Origin: JANQPX01 sp041398025
GTDB lineage: Bacteria > Pseudomonadota > Alphaproteobacteria > Geminicoccales > Geminicoccaceae
Direction of reading: 5' to 3'
NCBI GenBank assembly: GCA_041398025.1
Contig: JAWKVM010000023.1
Coordinates: forward strand, 1 to 64,000
DNA length: 64,000 bases
Shown here: positions 8,451 through 17,447 of the stretch, piece after piece
How positions within the stretch are numbered: position 1 is the stretch's first letter
Layout: every line of letters begins with the position of its first letter
Made by a program: the position numbers and the translations under genes
The notes under the pieces: model-generated
What the model was told of the DNA's origin: nothing
Databases searched by the model: none
Seen by the model: the letters and a program-made list of their open reading frames with translations, nothing else

Positions 8451-9500
8451 TTAGCGGGGGAGGATGCCCCAGTAGTCGAAGTCGAGGAGCACGGCGGGGT
8501 CGTATTTGCCGTCGTCGCCCTTGAACGGGAAGTCGGCGCAGGGCTGGTCCTTGGCGGCGACCAGGCGAATGCGCAGCGCGCCCAGATCCGGATGGCCGGC
8601 GATCTCGGCCTTGTCCAGGATCTCCGACCAGGCATAGACGGTGTCGCCGGCGAAGGCGGGGTTGGCGTGGGTGCCGGCGTTGATCGCGGCGATGTGCAGG
8701 ACATTGCCGAGGCCGTTGAAGGAAAGGGCGCGGGCGATGCTCAGGACATGGCCGCCATAGACGATGCAGCGGCCGAAGCGACCCTGCTTTTCGCGATGAT
8801 CGTTGAAATGGACGCGCGCGGTGTTCTGGTAGAGACGGGTGGCCAGGCGGTGCTCGGCCTCGTCGATCGTCATGCCGTCGACATGGTCGATCTTTTCACC
8901 GACCTGGTAGCTTTCGAAGCGGTGCATCGAGCCCGCGAGCACGCGATCATAGTGGCGCGGACGCAGGCCGGGCGGCACGCGCAGGCGATCGGCGGCGACG
9001 TGATCGGGCAGGTCGGGCACCACCGGTTCCGAGGTCGCAGGTCCGGGCGCGCGCTTGTTGACCATGACCCAGCGGTTGAAGCGCAGAATTTCGCGGCCGT
9101 CGTCCTTGTTGGCCCTGGTTTCGACCCAGACCGTGCCGGTCTTGCCGTTGGAGTTCTCCTTCAGCCCGATGACCTTGGAACTGGCGATCAGCGTGTCACC
9201 CGGATAGAGGAGCGCGCCGAAGCGGCCGTCGGCATAGCCGAGATTGGCGACCGCGTTCAAGGAGACGTCGGGGACGCTGCGGCCGAAGATCAGATGGAAG
9301 GTCAGGAGATCTTCGAGGGGAGGGCGCGGCAGGCCTGCCGTGCGTGCCAGAGTCTCCGAGCAGTGGATGCCGAAGCGGGACCCGGTGAGCGCGAGATAGA
9401 GTGTGGCGTCCGCCTCGGTCACGGTGCGCGGGGTCGGGTGGTGGATGTCCTCGCCCAGTTTGAAATCTTCGAAAAATCGGCCACTTGCGGTCTTGGTCAT
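8451..9500 (-). CDS. mch: mesaconyl-CoA hydratase (MaoC-like, ethylmalonyl-CoA pathway)
   Basis: A 349-residue double hot-dog MaoC-like hydratase. It begins GRFFEDFKLGEDIHHPTPRTVTE and has both dehydratase halves (SRFGIHCSETLA near residue 45; HFNDHREKQGRFGRCIVYGGHVLS in the second half). This arrangement is characteristic of mesaconyl-CoA hydratase, which interconverts mesaconyl-CoA and beta-methylmalyl-CoA in the ethylmalonyl-CoA pathway of acetate assimilation. The gene for the next step, a malyl-CoA lyase-type enzyme, lies 750 bases upstream on the same strand, separated by one opposite-strand gene. Other double-hot-dog hydratases are possible, but the neighbour makes this assignment strong. 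Confidence 0.87.
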   Translation of the reverse strand: MTKTASGRFFEDFKLGEDIHHPTPRTVTEADATLYLALTGSRFGIHCSETLARTAGLPRPPLEDLLTFHLIFGRSVPDVSLNAVANLGYADGRFGALLYPGDTLIASSKVIGLKENSNGKTGTVWVETRANKDDGREILRFNRWVMVNKRAPGPATSEPVVPDLPDHVAADRLRVPPGLRPRHYDRVLAGSMHRFESYQVGEKIDHVDGMTIDEAEHRLATRLYQNTARVHFNDHREKQGRFGRCIVYGGHVLSIARALSFNGLGNVLHIAAINAGTHANPAFAGDTVYAWSEILDKAEIAGHPDLGALRIRLVAAKDQPCADFPFKGDDGKYDPAVLLDFDYWGILPR

Positions 9501-9710
9501 GCGAAGGTCCTCTGGTTGAGGAAAGCCTGGCTCTCAGGAAAGGCCCGATATCGGCAGGGTCGAAACGGTGGCGATGGTGGCATCGGCGCGCCCGGCCATC
9601 CTGGCCGGCGGCATGCCGCCATCGTCAGGATGTCTGTAGCCGTGTACGCGGCGACCTTCAAGAGTGCCGGCAACCCTGCTTTTCGGCGAAAGCGCTTGAA
9701 AACACGAGAC

Positions 9711-9739
9711 TTGTTGTCCCTTCGGTCCCGACGTAGGAT
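9711..9739 (+). promoter_or_regulatory. predicted sigma-70-type promoter
   Basis: TTGTTG at 9711-9716 and TAGGAT at 9734-9739 are separated by 17 bases and lie 30 bases upstream of the small secreted-protein gene. Both boxes match the -35 and -10 consensus reasonably and stand out in this GC-rich setting. Prediction by eye only. Confidence 0.4.
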
Positions 9740-9768
9740 GTGGCGAAACGTGGGGGAAAGAAACATCA

Positions 9769-10218
9769 ATGAAACGTTCTCTCGACATGGTCTCCATGGG
9801 CGCCCGATGGTCGCTTTTGCCTGTCCTCGCTTTTCTCGGCTCCCTTTCTTCGGCGGACGCTGCTGAGGATGGTGCGATCACTATTGAGCTCAACAAGGCG
9901 GAAGACACGGAGCAGGGCTGCCGGCCACTTTTTTTATTTGATAACCAGAGCGGACATCAGCTGAACAAGTTCCAGGTCGATCTGGTGCTGTTCGATGACA
10001 AAGGCGTCTATTCACGAAACGTCCTTTTGGACATGGCACCCCTCTACGAGAACAAGAAGGTGGTGGCATCCTTTCTGCTGAGCGGCCTGCCTTGTGACGG
10101 CATCGGCAGCATGCTGGTCAACGCCCTGCCGAGCTGCGCCAACAGCACCGGCGCCGATCTGGATTGCATCCGCTGGCTCGACGTTTCCTCCAAGAGCTCG
10201 ATTCCCCTGGAAAAGTAA
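9769..10218 (+). CDS. small secreted protein, unknown function
   Basis: A 149-residue protein with an N-terminal signal sequence: basic start, hydrophobic run WSLLPVLAFLG and a probable cleavage after SSADA, leaving a mature domain of about 120 residues. The mature part has four cysteines (EQGCR, LPCDG, PSCAN, LDCIR), consistent with two disulfides in the periplasm. I do not recognise the family. The ATG at 9769 follows GGGGGAAAG; a second ATG at 9787 would also keep the signal. It lies in the opposite direction between the two ethylmalonyl-CoA pathway genes. Confidence 0.75.
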   Translation: MKRSLDMVSMGARWSLLPVLAFLGSLSSADAAEDGAITIELNKAEDTEQGCRPLFLFDNQSGHQLNKFQVDLVLFDDKGVYSRNVLLDMAPLYENKKVVASFLLSGLPCDGIGSMLVNALPSCANSTGADLDCIRWLDVSSKSSIPLEK

Positions 10219-10253
10219 GGGAGAACCGGCGAGGGACGGGGAGCCGGCTGCGT

Positions 10254-11129
10254 TCACGTCGACATCCTGCGGATGGCCTCGGCAAGCGCGACCTGGCGCT
10301 TCGCATCCTCGACATGCAGATTCTCGACGAGCCGGCCGTCGACCACGACCACGCCCTTGCCTTCGGCGGTGGCAGCCTGGTGCGCGGCGATGATCTTTTC
10401 CGCCTGGGCCAGCGCCGTCTCGTCGGGGGCGAAGATGCGGTTGGCCGCGTCGATCTGCTTGGGGTGGATCAGGGTCTTGCCGTCGAAGCCGAGTTCCAGG
10501 CCCTGCCGGCAGGAGGCGACGTGGCCGTCGTCATCGGCGAGATCGAGGTGGACGCCATCCAGCAGGGTGAGACCGTAGGCGCGGCCGGCGAGCAGGCAGA
10601 GACCCAGCGCCGTGATCATCGGCAGGCGAAGCGGCGTGTGCGCGGCGTGCAGCTCCTTCGCCAGGTCGGACGTGCCCATGACGAAGGCGGTCAGCCTGGG
10701 CGAGGCGCTCGCGATCTCCTCGGCATGCAGCATGCCGCGCGCGGTTTCCATCATCGCCCAGACCGGCAGACCGGCGGGGGCGCCCGCCTGATCGAGCACG
10801 GCCAGCGCCTGGCGCACGCCATCGGCGCTCTCGACCTTGGGCAGGAGCACGGCATCGGCGCCTGCGGTCGCGGCGGCCACGAGATCGTCATGGCCCCAGG
10901 GCGTGGCGAGGCCGTTCACGCGGACGATGGTCTCGCGATGGCCGTAGCCGCCGGCTTTCAGCGCCTCCGCGATCTGCTGTCGCGCCAGCGCCTTGGCATC
11001 GGGCGCGACAGCGTCCTCGAGATCGAAGATCAGGCCGTCCGCAGACAGGGTTCGGGCCTTGTCGAGGGCGCGCGGATTGGACCCGGGCATGTAGAGAACG
11101 CTCCGGCGGGGACGTATCGGTCTGGTCAT
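10254..11129 (-). CDS. HpcH/HpaI-CitE family CoA ester lyase (malyl-CoA lyase / malyl-CoA thioesterase-like)
   Basis: A 291-residue CitE-like TIM-barrel enzyme. Signatures in order: RRSVLYMPGSNPRALDKA, the metal site FDLEDAV, LPKVES, METARGM and the C-terminal GFDGKTLIHPKQI. The family cleaves malyl-CoA or beta-methylmalyl-CoA to glyoxylate plus acyl-CoA, or hydrolyses malyl-CoA. The N-terminus (RPRRSVLYMPGSN) is closer to the thioesterase-type Mcl2 than to Mcl1 as I remember them, so the exact reaction is uncertain. With mesaconyl-CoA hydratase next to it, a role in the ethylmalonyl-CoA pathway is likely. Confidence 0.85.
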   Translation of the reverse strand: MTRPIRPRRSVLYMPGSNPRALDKARTLSADGLIFDLEDAVAPDAKALARQQIAEALKAGGYGHRETIVRVNGLATPWGHDDLVAAATAGADAVLLPKVESADGVRQALAVLDQAGAPAGLPVWAMMETARGMLHAEEIASASPRLTAFVMGTSDLAKELHAAHTPLRLPMITALGLCLLAGRAYGLTLLDGVHLDLADDDGHVASCRQGLELGFDGKTLIHPKQIDAANRIFAPDETALAQAEKIIAAHQAATAEGKGVVVVDGRLVENLHVEDAKRQVALAEAIRRMST

Positions 11130-11368
11130 TCCGGCCTCTTCATCATCTCCGATCCTGGTCGGTCACGATCCCGCTTAGACCATCACGGTTAAAAAAGCGT
11201 TAAAGCCATGCGCGTCGCGCATGCCGAGTGCATGGGACGGCACCGCTCAAGCGTAACAAAAGGCCAGCGCTTACCCGATGACCCAAACCGTCGCGGCTGT
11301 GTGAACTGCTTCATACCTCCGTCTCGCCGATGGCTGTATGCCCGGAGGATGCAGTAAGGAGCCAGGCG

Positions 11369-13261
11369 ATGTTACGGACAGTCTTGAGCGTTTCGACGTT
11401 GGTTTTCGCATCCTGGGCGACCGTTTCTGAGCGCGCGCGCGCCGCCGATTGCGACGGTGGCGACTATGACGGGGCCTATGCCGGCGACGTGCTGCTGCCG
11501 CAGAACTGGAACTGCGCCGAGCGCCAGGCCTTCTGGTTCACCGACCAGGGCTCCGAGATCATCCCCTATAGCTGGTTCCTGCATCTGGAGCAGGCGGACA
11601 GCAGCGAAAAATTCATCGATCCCGGCCATATCGACCGCCTGCGCTATCTGCCGCAGCGGCCGACCGCCGCGAACCCCGACGCTCTGCCGATCGGCTTCAC
11701 CAAAGGGTCGGCGGCGGCCGACAGCGCGAACGGTGCGATCTCCGGCACCTGGCTCGGCATGAACTGCGCCGCCTGCCATACCGGCCAGATCGCGTATGAC
11801 GGCAAGACATATCTGATCGACGGCGGCCCCACCATGGGCGATTTCGAGGCGCTGTTCGCGCGTCTGGTGGACGCGATGCGCGCGACCTTGCTGAGCGACG
11901 AGAAGTTCGCGCGCTTTGCCAAGGCGGTGATCGATACCAGCAAGACGGTCGGCGACGGCGGCACGACGGACGAGGCCGAGCTGAGAGAGCAGCTCGAGCT
12001 CATGACGGCCCGCCGCGAGGCCTGGAATCAGCGCAACAGGGGATCGAGCCCCTACGGCCACGGTCGCCTCGATGCGGTCGGCTCCATCTTCAACGAGGTG
12101 GTGGCGGCAGGCCTGAAAACCCCGGGCAACGCGCAGCCGGCCGACGCGCCGGTCAGCTATCCGTTCATCTGGGACACGCCGCAGCACGACTACGTGGAGT
12201 GGAACGGCGCCGTGCGCAATCTTGGCCTGGGCGCTCTCTCGAGAAATGTCGGGGAAGTCATCGGCGTGTTCGCCGAGCTCGAGGTCAATACCGACCCGAG
12301 CAGGCCCACGGGACACAAGAGCTCCATCGACATGAATGGTCTCGCCACGCTTGAGGAGCAGCTCTGGACGCTTTGGTCGCCGCTCTGGGCAGATACCGAT
12401 CTCCCGCTGGACAAGGCGCTCGCGGACAAGGGGCGGGAGGACTACGAAACCTACTGCGCGCGATGCCATCGGCATATTGAACGTGACGATCCTGCGCGTC
12501 GCGTCGACGCCGTGCTGATGCCGGTGTTCAATCCGAAAAGGCCGACGGATCCCAACGCCCTCCGCACGGACCCGGCGATGGCGGAGGCATTCCGCTGGCG
12601 GACGGCGAGCGCTGTCAAGCTGACGGGACTGCCGGTCGCCTATCTGGAGGCGCTCAGCCACGGTTCGACGTTCGAGAAGGCAGGGGAAGACGCGACGCCG
12701 GCTGCGGCGGTCCTCGGCTATGCGATCACCGGCACGATCGTCGACGGCCTGATCCGAGACCCCAAGGGCACGGTCAGGGCCTTGAAGGTCGGGCAGCCGC
12801 CGGCCCTGCAGAATGCGATCGACCAGGCCGCGCAGGCGCTCGTCAAAGAGCCCGGCGAGGTCGGGTTCAAGGCATTCCTCGAAGGGCTGGGGGCCGGCCT
12901 CGATCAGTTGCCCGCAGACGACCATCCCTGCCCGCCGGCGCGCGTCAATCCGATCGTCTGCTACAAGGCGCGGCCGCTGAACGGGATCTGGGCGACGGCA
13001 CCCTATCTGCATAACGGCTCGGTCAGAACGCTACGTCAGCTGCTCCTGCCGTCCGATCAGCGCGAGACGCTGTTCAGGACCGGCAGCCGTGCTTTCGATC
13101 CCGTCGACGTGGGCTTTGTCAGCGAAGGCGCGACCACCCTCGACACCAGCCTTCCCGGCAATACCAATGGCGGCCATGACGGCCCGATCTACGGCAATGA
13201 CGTCTTCGCCGACGATCCCGAACGGCTGGAGGCCATTCTGGAATATCTGAAGACGCTCTGA
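11369..13261 (+). CDS. periplasmic dihaem cytochrome c (RoxA/cytochrome c peroxidase-like)
   Basis: A 630-residue exported protein with a signal peptide (MLRTVLSVSTLVFASWATVS, cleavage after ARA). Two c-type haem motifs are seen: CAACH (Cys133-Cys136-His137) and CARCH (Cys363-Cys366-His367). The C-terminal NGIWATAPYLHNGSVRTLRQLL is shared by dihaem peroxidases and rubber-oxygenase RoxA-like proteins; the length and wide haem spacing fit the RoxA-like branch. It may be a peroxidase or dioxygenase of unknown substrate. The ATG at 11369 is chosen because AAGGAG lies eight bases upstream and it opens the signal peptide directly; an in-frame ATG at 11330 would add 13 residues. It is divergent from the CitE-like gene, with 239 bases between. 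Confidence 0.86.
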   Translation: MLRTVLSVSTLVFASWATVSERARAADCDGGDYDGAYAGDVLLPQNWNCAERQAFWFTDQGSEIIPYSWFLHLEQADSSEKFIDPGHIDRLRYLPQRPTAANPDALPIGFTKGSAAADSANGAISGTWLGMNCAACHTGQIAYDGKTYLIDGGPTMGDFEALFARLVDAMRATLLSDEKFARFAKAVIDTSKTVGDGGTTDEAELREQLELMTARREAWNQRNRGSSPYGHGRLDAVGSIFNEVVAAGLKTPGNAQPADAPVSYPFIWDTPQHDYVEWNGAVRNLGLGALSRNVGEVIGVFAELEVNTDPSRPTGHKSSIDMNGLATLEEQLWTLWSPLWADTDLPLDKALADKGREDYETYCARCHRHIERDDPARRVDAVLMPVFNPKRPTDPNALRTDPAMAEAFRWRTASAVKLTGLPVAYLEALSHGSTFEKAGEDATPAAAVLGYAITGTIVDGLIRDPKGTVRALKVGQPPALQNAIDQAAQALVKEPGEVGFKAFLEGLGAGLDQLPADDHPCPPARVNPIVCYKARPLNGIWATAPYLHNGSVRTLRQLLLPSDQRETLFRTGSRAFDPVDVGFVSEGATTLDTSLPGNTNGGHDGPIYGNDVFADDPERLEAILEYLKTL

Positions 13262-13285
13262 GCGGCCTTCGGCGCCGATGCGGCG

Positions 13286-14437
13286 TCAGGCGACGGCCTT
13301 GGATTTGTAGACCGACCGCGCACCGCTGGTCTCGTCGCGCTCGGCGGCTTCGGTCACGACTTTCTCGTAGACATCCTCGGCCGGCCGCTGGTTCGCGAGC
13401 GAGATGTCCGGGACCATGTCGCCCTCGGTGCGCGGGCCGCGCAGCGCCGTCATGAGGCTCTTGAACGGGTTCCCGACGGCGTCGTTGACGGCGGTCGGCT
13501 CATAGCCGCAATGGGCCATGCAATCCGCACATTTCTCGTAGTTGCCGGTGCCGTAGCGATCCCAGTCGGTGCTCTCCATCAGGTCCTTGAAGGTCGGCGA
13601 AAAGCCTTCGCCCAGGAGATAGCAGGGGCGCTGCCAGCCGAAGATGTTGCGGGTCGGATTGCCCCAGGGCGTGCAGTGATAGCGCTGGTTGCCGGCGAGG
13701 AAATCGAGATAGAGCGAGGAGTGGCTGAGCTTCCAGCTTTTGCCCTTGCCGAGGCGGAAGATCGAGCGGAACAGCTCCCTGGTCTTCTTCCGGTTCAGAA
13801 AATGCTCCTGATCGGGGGCGCGCTCATAGGCATAGCCCGGCGACACCGTGATGCCTTCGACGTCCAGTTCGGTCGTCACATAGTCGAAGAACGCCGCGAC
13901 CTGGTCGGGGGCGACGCCGTCGAACAGGGTGGTGTTGATGTTGACCCGAAAGCCGCGGGCGCGCAGCAGCCGGATCGCCTCGACCGCCTTGTCGAACACG
14001 CCGTCCTGGCAGACCGCTTTGTCGTGATGCTCCTTCAGCCCATCGAGGTGGATCGAGAAGGTGAGATAGGGGCTGGGCTTGAAGTCGTCGATCTTCTTCT
14101 TCACCAGGAGCGCGTTGGTGCAGAGATAGACGAATTTTTTGCGCGCGACGATGCCATCCACGATCTTGACGATGTCCTTGTGGATCAAGGGCTCGCCGCC
14201 CGGGATCGAGACGATCGGAGCGCCGCATTCGTCCACGGCCTCGAGGCATTCCTCGACGCTCAGACGCCGGTCCAGAATGGGCTTCGGATAGTCGATCTTG
14301 CCACAGCCGGCGCAGGCGAGGTTGCAGCGAAACAACGGCTCCAGCATCAGCACCAGCGGATAGCGCGCATTACCCTTGAGGCGCTGCCGCATCACATAGG
14401 CGCCAACACGGATCTGCTGGCGAAGGGGAATACCCAT
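13286..14437 (-). CDS. hpnH: adenosyl-hopene transferase HpnH (radical SAM)
   Basis: A 383-residue radical SAM protein with the CxxxCxxC iron-sulfur motif CNLACAGC (Cys38, Cys42, Cys45) and a C-terminal KCADCMAHCGYEPTAV. The N-terminus MGIPLRQQIRVGAYVMRQ is typical of HpnH. This enzyme adds the 5'-deoxyadenosyl group to diploptene to give adenosylhopane, the first step toward C35 hopanoids. Its upstream partner, ispH, is 33 bases away on the same strand and supplies isoprenoid precursors. No other hpn genes are in the window. Confidence 0.95.
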   Translation of the reverse strand: MGIPLRQQIRVGAYVMRQRLKGNARYPLVLMLEPLFRCNLACAGCGKIDYPKPILDRRLSVEECLEAVDECGAPIVSIPGGEPLIHKDIVKIVDGIVARKKFVYLCTNALLVKKKIDDFKPSPYLTFSIHLDGLKEHHDKAVCQDGVFDKAVEAIRLLRARGFRVNINTTLFDGVAPDQVAAFFDYVTTELDVEGITVSPGYAYERAPDQEHFLNRKKTRELFRSIFRLGKGKSWKLSHSSLYLDFLAGNQRYHCTPWGNPTRNIFGWQRPCYLLGEGFSPTFKDLMESTDWDRYGTGNYEKCADCMAHCGYEPTAVNDAVGNPFKSLMTALRGPRTEGDMVPDISLANQRPAEDVYEKVVTEAAERDETSGARSVYKSKAVA

Positions 14438-14470
14438 CGGTCTGAAAAACCTCGATAAACGGTTCGACGA

Positions 14471-15448
14471 TCAGACCGTCGGCGACGGGCTCCGATCGGC
14501 GAGCGCCGCCGGCAATCTGAAGCGGATGTTCTCGCGAATGCCGTCCAGAATGTCGAGGCTGACCTCGAACTCCTGGCCGAGGCGGGCGATCAACTGTTGC
14601 ACCAAAGCCTCGGGCGCCGACGCTCCGGCGGTGATACCGACCGTGCGCACGCCCTCGAACCAGCCGAGATCGATCTGCTCATGCCCGTCGATCAGATAGC
14701 TGGGGATGCCCATATCCTCGCCGATTTCCCGAAGCCGGTTCGAGTTCGAGCTGTTCTGGGCGCCGACCACCAGCACGAGGTCCACCTGTCCTGCAAGCTC
14801 GCGCACCGCTGTCTGGCGGTTCTGGGTGGCATAGCAGATATCCTTGGTGTCGGGGCCGGAGATCCTGGGAAAGCGCCTGCGCAGCGCCTGGATCACGTCC
14901 CGCGTGTCGTCGACGCTGAGCGTCGTCTGGGTGACGAAGGCGAGTTTTTCCGGATCGGCGGGCTCAAGCGCTTCGACATCGGCGACGTCGGAGACCAGAT
15001 GCACCCGGGCGTCGATCCTGCCCATGGTGCCTTCGACCTCGGGATGGCCGGCATGGCCGATCAGCACCACCTCGTAGCCTTTCTTCGCATAGCGCTGGCC
15101 TTCATTGTGCACCTTGGTGACCAGCGGGCAGGCGGCGTCGATCACGTTCAGGCTCCGGTCCCTGCCTGCCTGCTCGACCGCATCGGAGACGCCGTGCGCG
15201 CTGAAGATCGTGACCGATCCCGCGGGGATCTCGTCGACCTCCTTCACGAAGATCGCGCCCTTGTCCCGGAGGCTGTCGACCACATGGCGGTTGTGCACGA
15301 TCTCGTGACGCACATAGACGGGCGGACCGAAGCGCGCCAGCGCTTGCTCCACGATCTCGATCGCGCGCTCGACGCCCGCGCAAAACCCTCTGGGTTGCGC
15401 CAGGAGAACACGAAGGGCAGGCTTGGTCGTTGTTTCTGACACGGACAT
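14471..15448 (-). CDS. ispH: 4-hydroxy-3-methylbut-2-enyl diphosphate reductase
   Basis: A 325-residue iron-sulfur enzyme of the MEP pathway that forms IPP and DMAPP. The three cluster cysteines are in GFCAGVERAI (Cys23), DAACPLVTKVH and DICYATQNRQ, and the catalytic THD/E region is represented by VTQTTLS. The ATG at 15448 follows AGAGG and gives the normal family start (VLLAQPRGFCAG); the frame is open for 74 more codons upstream but these do not look conserved. It is followed closely by hpnH, forming an isoprenoid-to-hopanoid operon. Confidence 0.94.
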   Translation of the reverse strand: MSVSETTTKPALRVLLAQPRGFCAGVERAIEIVEQALARFGPPVYVRHEIVHNRHVVDSLRDKGAIFVKEVDEIPAGSVTIFSAHGVSDAVEQAGRDRSLNVIDAACPLVTKVHNEGQRYAKKGYEVVLIGHAGHPEVEGTMGRIDARVHLVSDVADVEALEPADPEKLAFVTQTTLSVDDTRDVIQALRRRFPRISGPDTKDICYATQNRQTAVRELAGQVDLVLVVGAQNSSNSNRLREIGEDMGIPSYLIDGHEQIDLGWFEGVRTVGITAGASAPEALVQQLIARLGQEFEVSLDILDGIRENIRFRLPAALADRSPSPTV

Positions 15449-15593
15449 CACCTCTCGGGACACTGCCAGGGCGTGAAGAAGGGTGCGCTCGATCAACAAG
15501 TTAAGCATAGTGCCGACACACTGCAGGTCAAACCTGCGCGAGGAGGGTGAGCCACCCCGGGCTCGACTTGCCTGGTGCCTGGCATGAGGGGAT

Positions 15594-16280
15594 ATGGCTG
15601 GACCTTGCACCGTCGCTGATGCGCCTGCCGCCTGTCCGGTGTGTCGGGCGGAGCGGCCGCGCGCGTTCATGGAGGTCGCGGGACGTCGCTACTGGCGCTG
15701 CGATGTCTGCGCGGCCACCTTTCTCGATCCCGCCCAGCGGCCGACGCCGGACCAGGAGCTGGCCCATTACCGCCATCACCGGAACGACCCGGACGATCCG
15801 CGCTACCGGGCCTTTCTTTCCCGGCTCGCCGATCCGCTCCTCGACCGGCTGCGCCCCGGCATGACCGGCCTCGACTATGGCTGCGGCCCGGGCCCGGCGC
15901 TGGCGGCGATGCTCGAGGAGGCCGGTATCAGGATGGCGCTTTACGACCCGTTCTTCCACCCGGGCAGCGACGCGCTGCAGCGCGACCATGACGTCGTCAC
16001 CCTGAGCGAGGTGGCGGAGCATTTTTTCGAGCCGGCGCTCGAGTTCGAGCGGCTGGACCGCTTGCTCAGGCCCGGAGGCTGGCTCGGTGTCATGACCTGC
16101 TTTCAGACCGACGACGACCGTTTCGCCGCCTGGCACTATCGACGCGACCCGACCCATGTCGTCTTCTATCGCGCGCGGACCTTCGAGGTCATCGCCGAGC
16201 AGCACGGCTGGCGCCTGGAGATCCCCCGGAAGGACGTGGCTCTCCTGCAAAAGGCAGCCGGCGGTCGCAGCATCGACTAG
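15594..16280 (+). CDS. class I SAM-dependent methyltransferase with N-terminal zinc ribbon
   Basis: A 228-residue protein. An N-terminal zinc-ribbon-like pair, CPVCR and CDVC, spans about residues 15-43, followed by a methyltransferase domain with LDYGCGPGPALAAM as the SAM motif and LSEVAEHFFEP as motif II. It resembles the Methyltransf_23 group, in which the ribbon precedes the fold; substrates are varied. The hydrophobic GGWLGVMTCF strand is normal for the fold. Its TAG stop codon coincides with the start of repeat copy 2, as seen with the FkbM gene at the window start. Confidence 0.85.
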   Translation: MAGPCTVADAPAACPVCRAERPRAFMEVAGRRYWRCDVCAATFLDPAQRPTPDQELAHYRHHRNDPDDPRYRAFLSRLADPLLDRLRPGMTGLDYGCGPGPALAAMLEEAGIRMALYDPFFHPGSDALQRDHDVVTLSEVAEHFFEPALEFERLDRLLRPGGWLGVMTCFQTDDDRFAAWHYRRDPTHVVFYRARTFEVIAEQHGWRLEIPRKDVALLQKAAGGRSID

Positions 16281-16505
16281 GCTCGAAATCCCATCAGCCG
16301 CAATGCGCTCGGTCGCGCATGGTTTGGTCACGGGCGACGCGCTCTCTACCCTTTCCTCATCGTTTCCTGCGATCATCGCACGCTGGTCCATACGACCCTG
16401 GAAGTCCGAGCCTTGCCCCACCTATTCCGGGGAGCGGGCGGATTCCCAGGATCTCATGGACCAGCAAGACCCTTTCTCGCATGGATGCGTTGACAGAGGG
16501 GTAAG
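16278..16505. repeat. 228-bp palindromic dispersed repeat, copy 2
   Basis: This is the second copy of the element at 808-1034, aligned from the stop-codon TAG through GGTAAG with small gaps and substitutions. Its inverted arms are 16383-16408 and 16439-16464; pairing is weaker than in copy 1 (several mismatches). The loop carries the conserved GAGCC[T/C]TGCCCCACC-like block. It lies between two convergent genes. Confidence 0.75.
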
Positions 16506-16553
16506 CGAACGGGCGTGGACGGACGCGTCGTCATGACCCGGCGCATCGCCATC

Positions 16554-17447
16554 TCAGTCGTCGCCGACGGCTTCCAGATCGTCCAGCGTCTGAAAATAGC
16601 GGTTTTTCGAGCCCTTCTGATTCTCGTAGATCGAGCCCTGGTTCGGAGCGGGCGGCAGGGGCAGCCTCACCGGCACCACGGCCATCCGCGGCTCGATGGT
16701 GTCCTCGCCGCACAGGAGATTGTCCCGGTACTCCTTCCAGGGCTGATGCACCGCCATCAGCGGCCAGGCGTCGGCCGCACGGTATTGATGGAGCAGCAGC
16801 CGACGCGGTTTGCCCGAGGTGTTGGTCGCCGAACCGTGGACAGCGCGCGCGTGATGGATGGTGATCGAGCCGGCCGGGCCGGTCAGCTTGACGGCTTCGC
16901 CGAAGTCGACCTCCCCGCGGCGCGGATCGATCGCCCCGCAGAAGTAACCGTCGGCGTGGTGATCGAGGATCGGCCCCTTGTGCGAGCCCGGGATGACCAT
17001 CAGCGGCCCGTTGGTCTCGTCGACATCGTCGATCATGATGCCGACTGCGGCGAGGTCGTCATTGGTGTGCGGATAGAACGCCCAGTCCTGATGCCACTCG
17101 ACCGGCGCGCCATAGCCCGCGGATTTCAGGTTGAGCTTTGACACGTCGAAGCGCACCGACGGCCCCCAGAGCATTTTCAGCACCGCCAGGATGTTCGGAT
17201 GCGCCACCATCTTCGCGTAGGCCTCGTGGTGGGCGTGCGGCGTCTTGATCCGCCGGACGCGCGGCTCCGCCGCCGAGTGGCTGTCCTCGAGATCGTAGAT
17301 CGCGTCGTGCCTGGTCACATGGCGCGCCGCCTCGACGAATTTTTCTGTCACTTGCCTGAGTTCGGCCACCTCGTCCGCGCTCAGGACATCAGGCACCACG
17401 AGATAGCCATTGTCATTGTAGAACGCGACCTCCTGCTCGCCGATCAT
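16554..17447 (-). CDS. phytanoyl-CoA dioxygenase (PhyH) family protein
   Basis: A 297-residue non-haem Fe(II)/2-oxoglutarate dioxygenase-like protein. The metal ligands are seen in WHQDWAFYPH (His and Asp of HxD) and AVHGSATN (distal His), with Arg in KPRRLLL as the likely 2-oxoglutarate ligand. It begins FYNDNGYLVVPDVLSADEV, typical of PhyH. The ATG at 17447 follows GGGGAGG; an upstream in-frame extension of 40 residues has no such site. The substrate is unknown; it has no close operon partner. Confidence 0.88.
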   Translation of the reverse strand: MIGEQEVAFYNDNGYLVVPDVLSADEVAELRQVTEKFVEAARHVTRHDAIYDLEDSHSAAEPRVRRIKTPHAHHEAYAKMVAHPNILAVLKMLWGPSVRFDVSKLNLKSAGYGAPVEWHQDWAFYPHTNDDLAAVGIMIDDVDETNGPLMVIPGSHKGPILDHHADGYFCGAIDPRRGEVDFGEAVKLTGPAGSITIHHARAVHGSATNTSGKPRRLLLHQYRAADAWPLMAVHQPWKEYRDNLLCGEDTIEPRMAVVPVRLPLPPAPNQGSIYENQKGSKNRYFQTLDDLEAVGDD

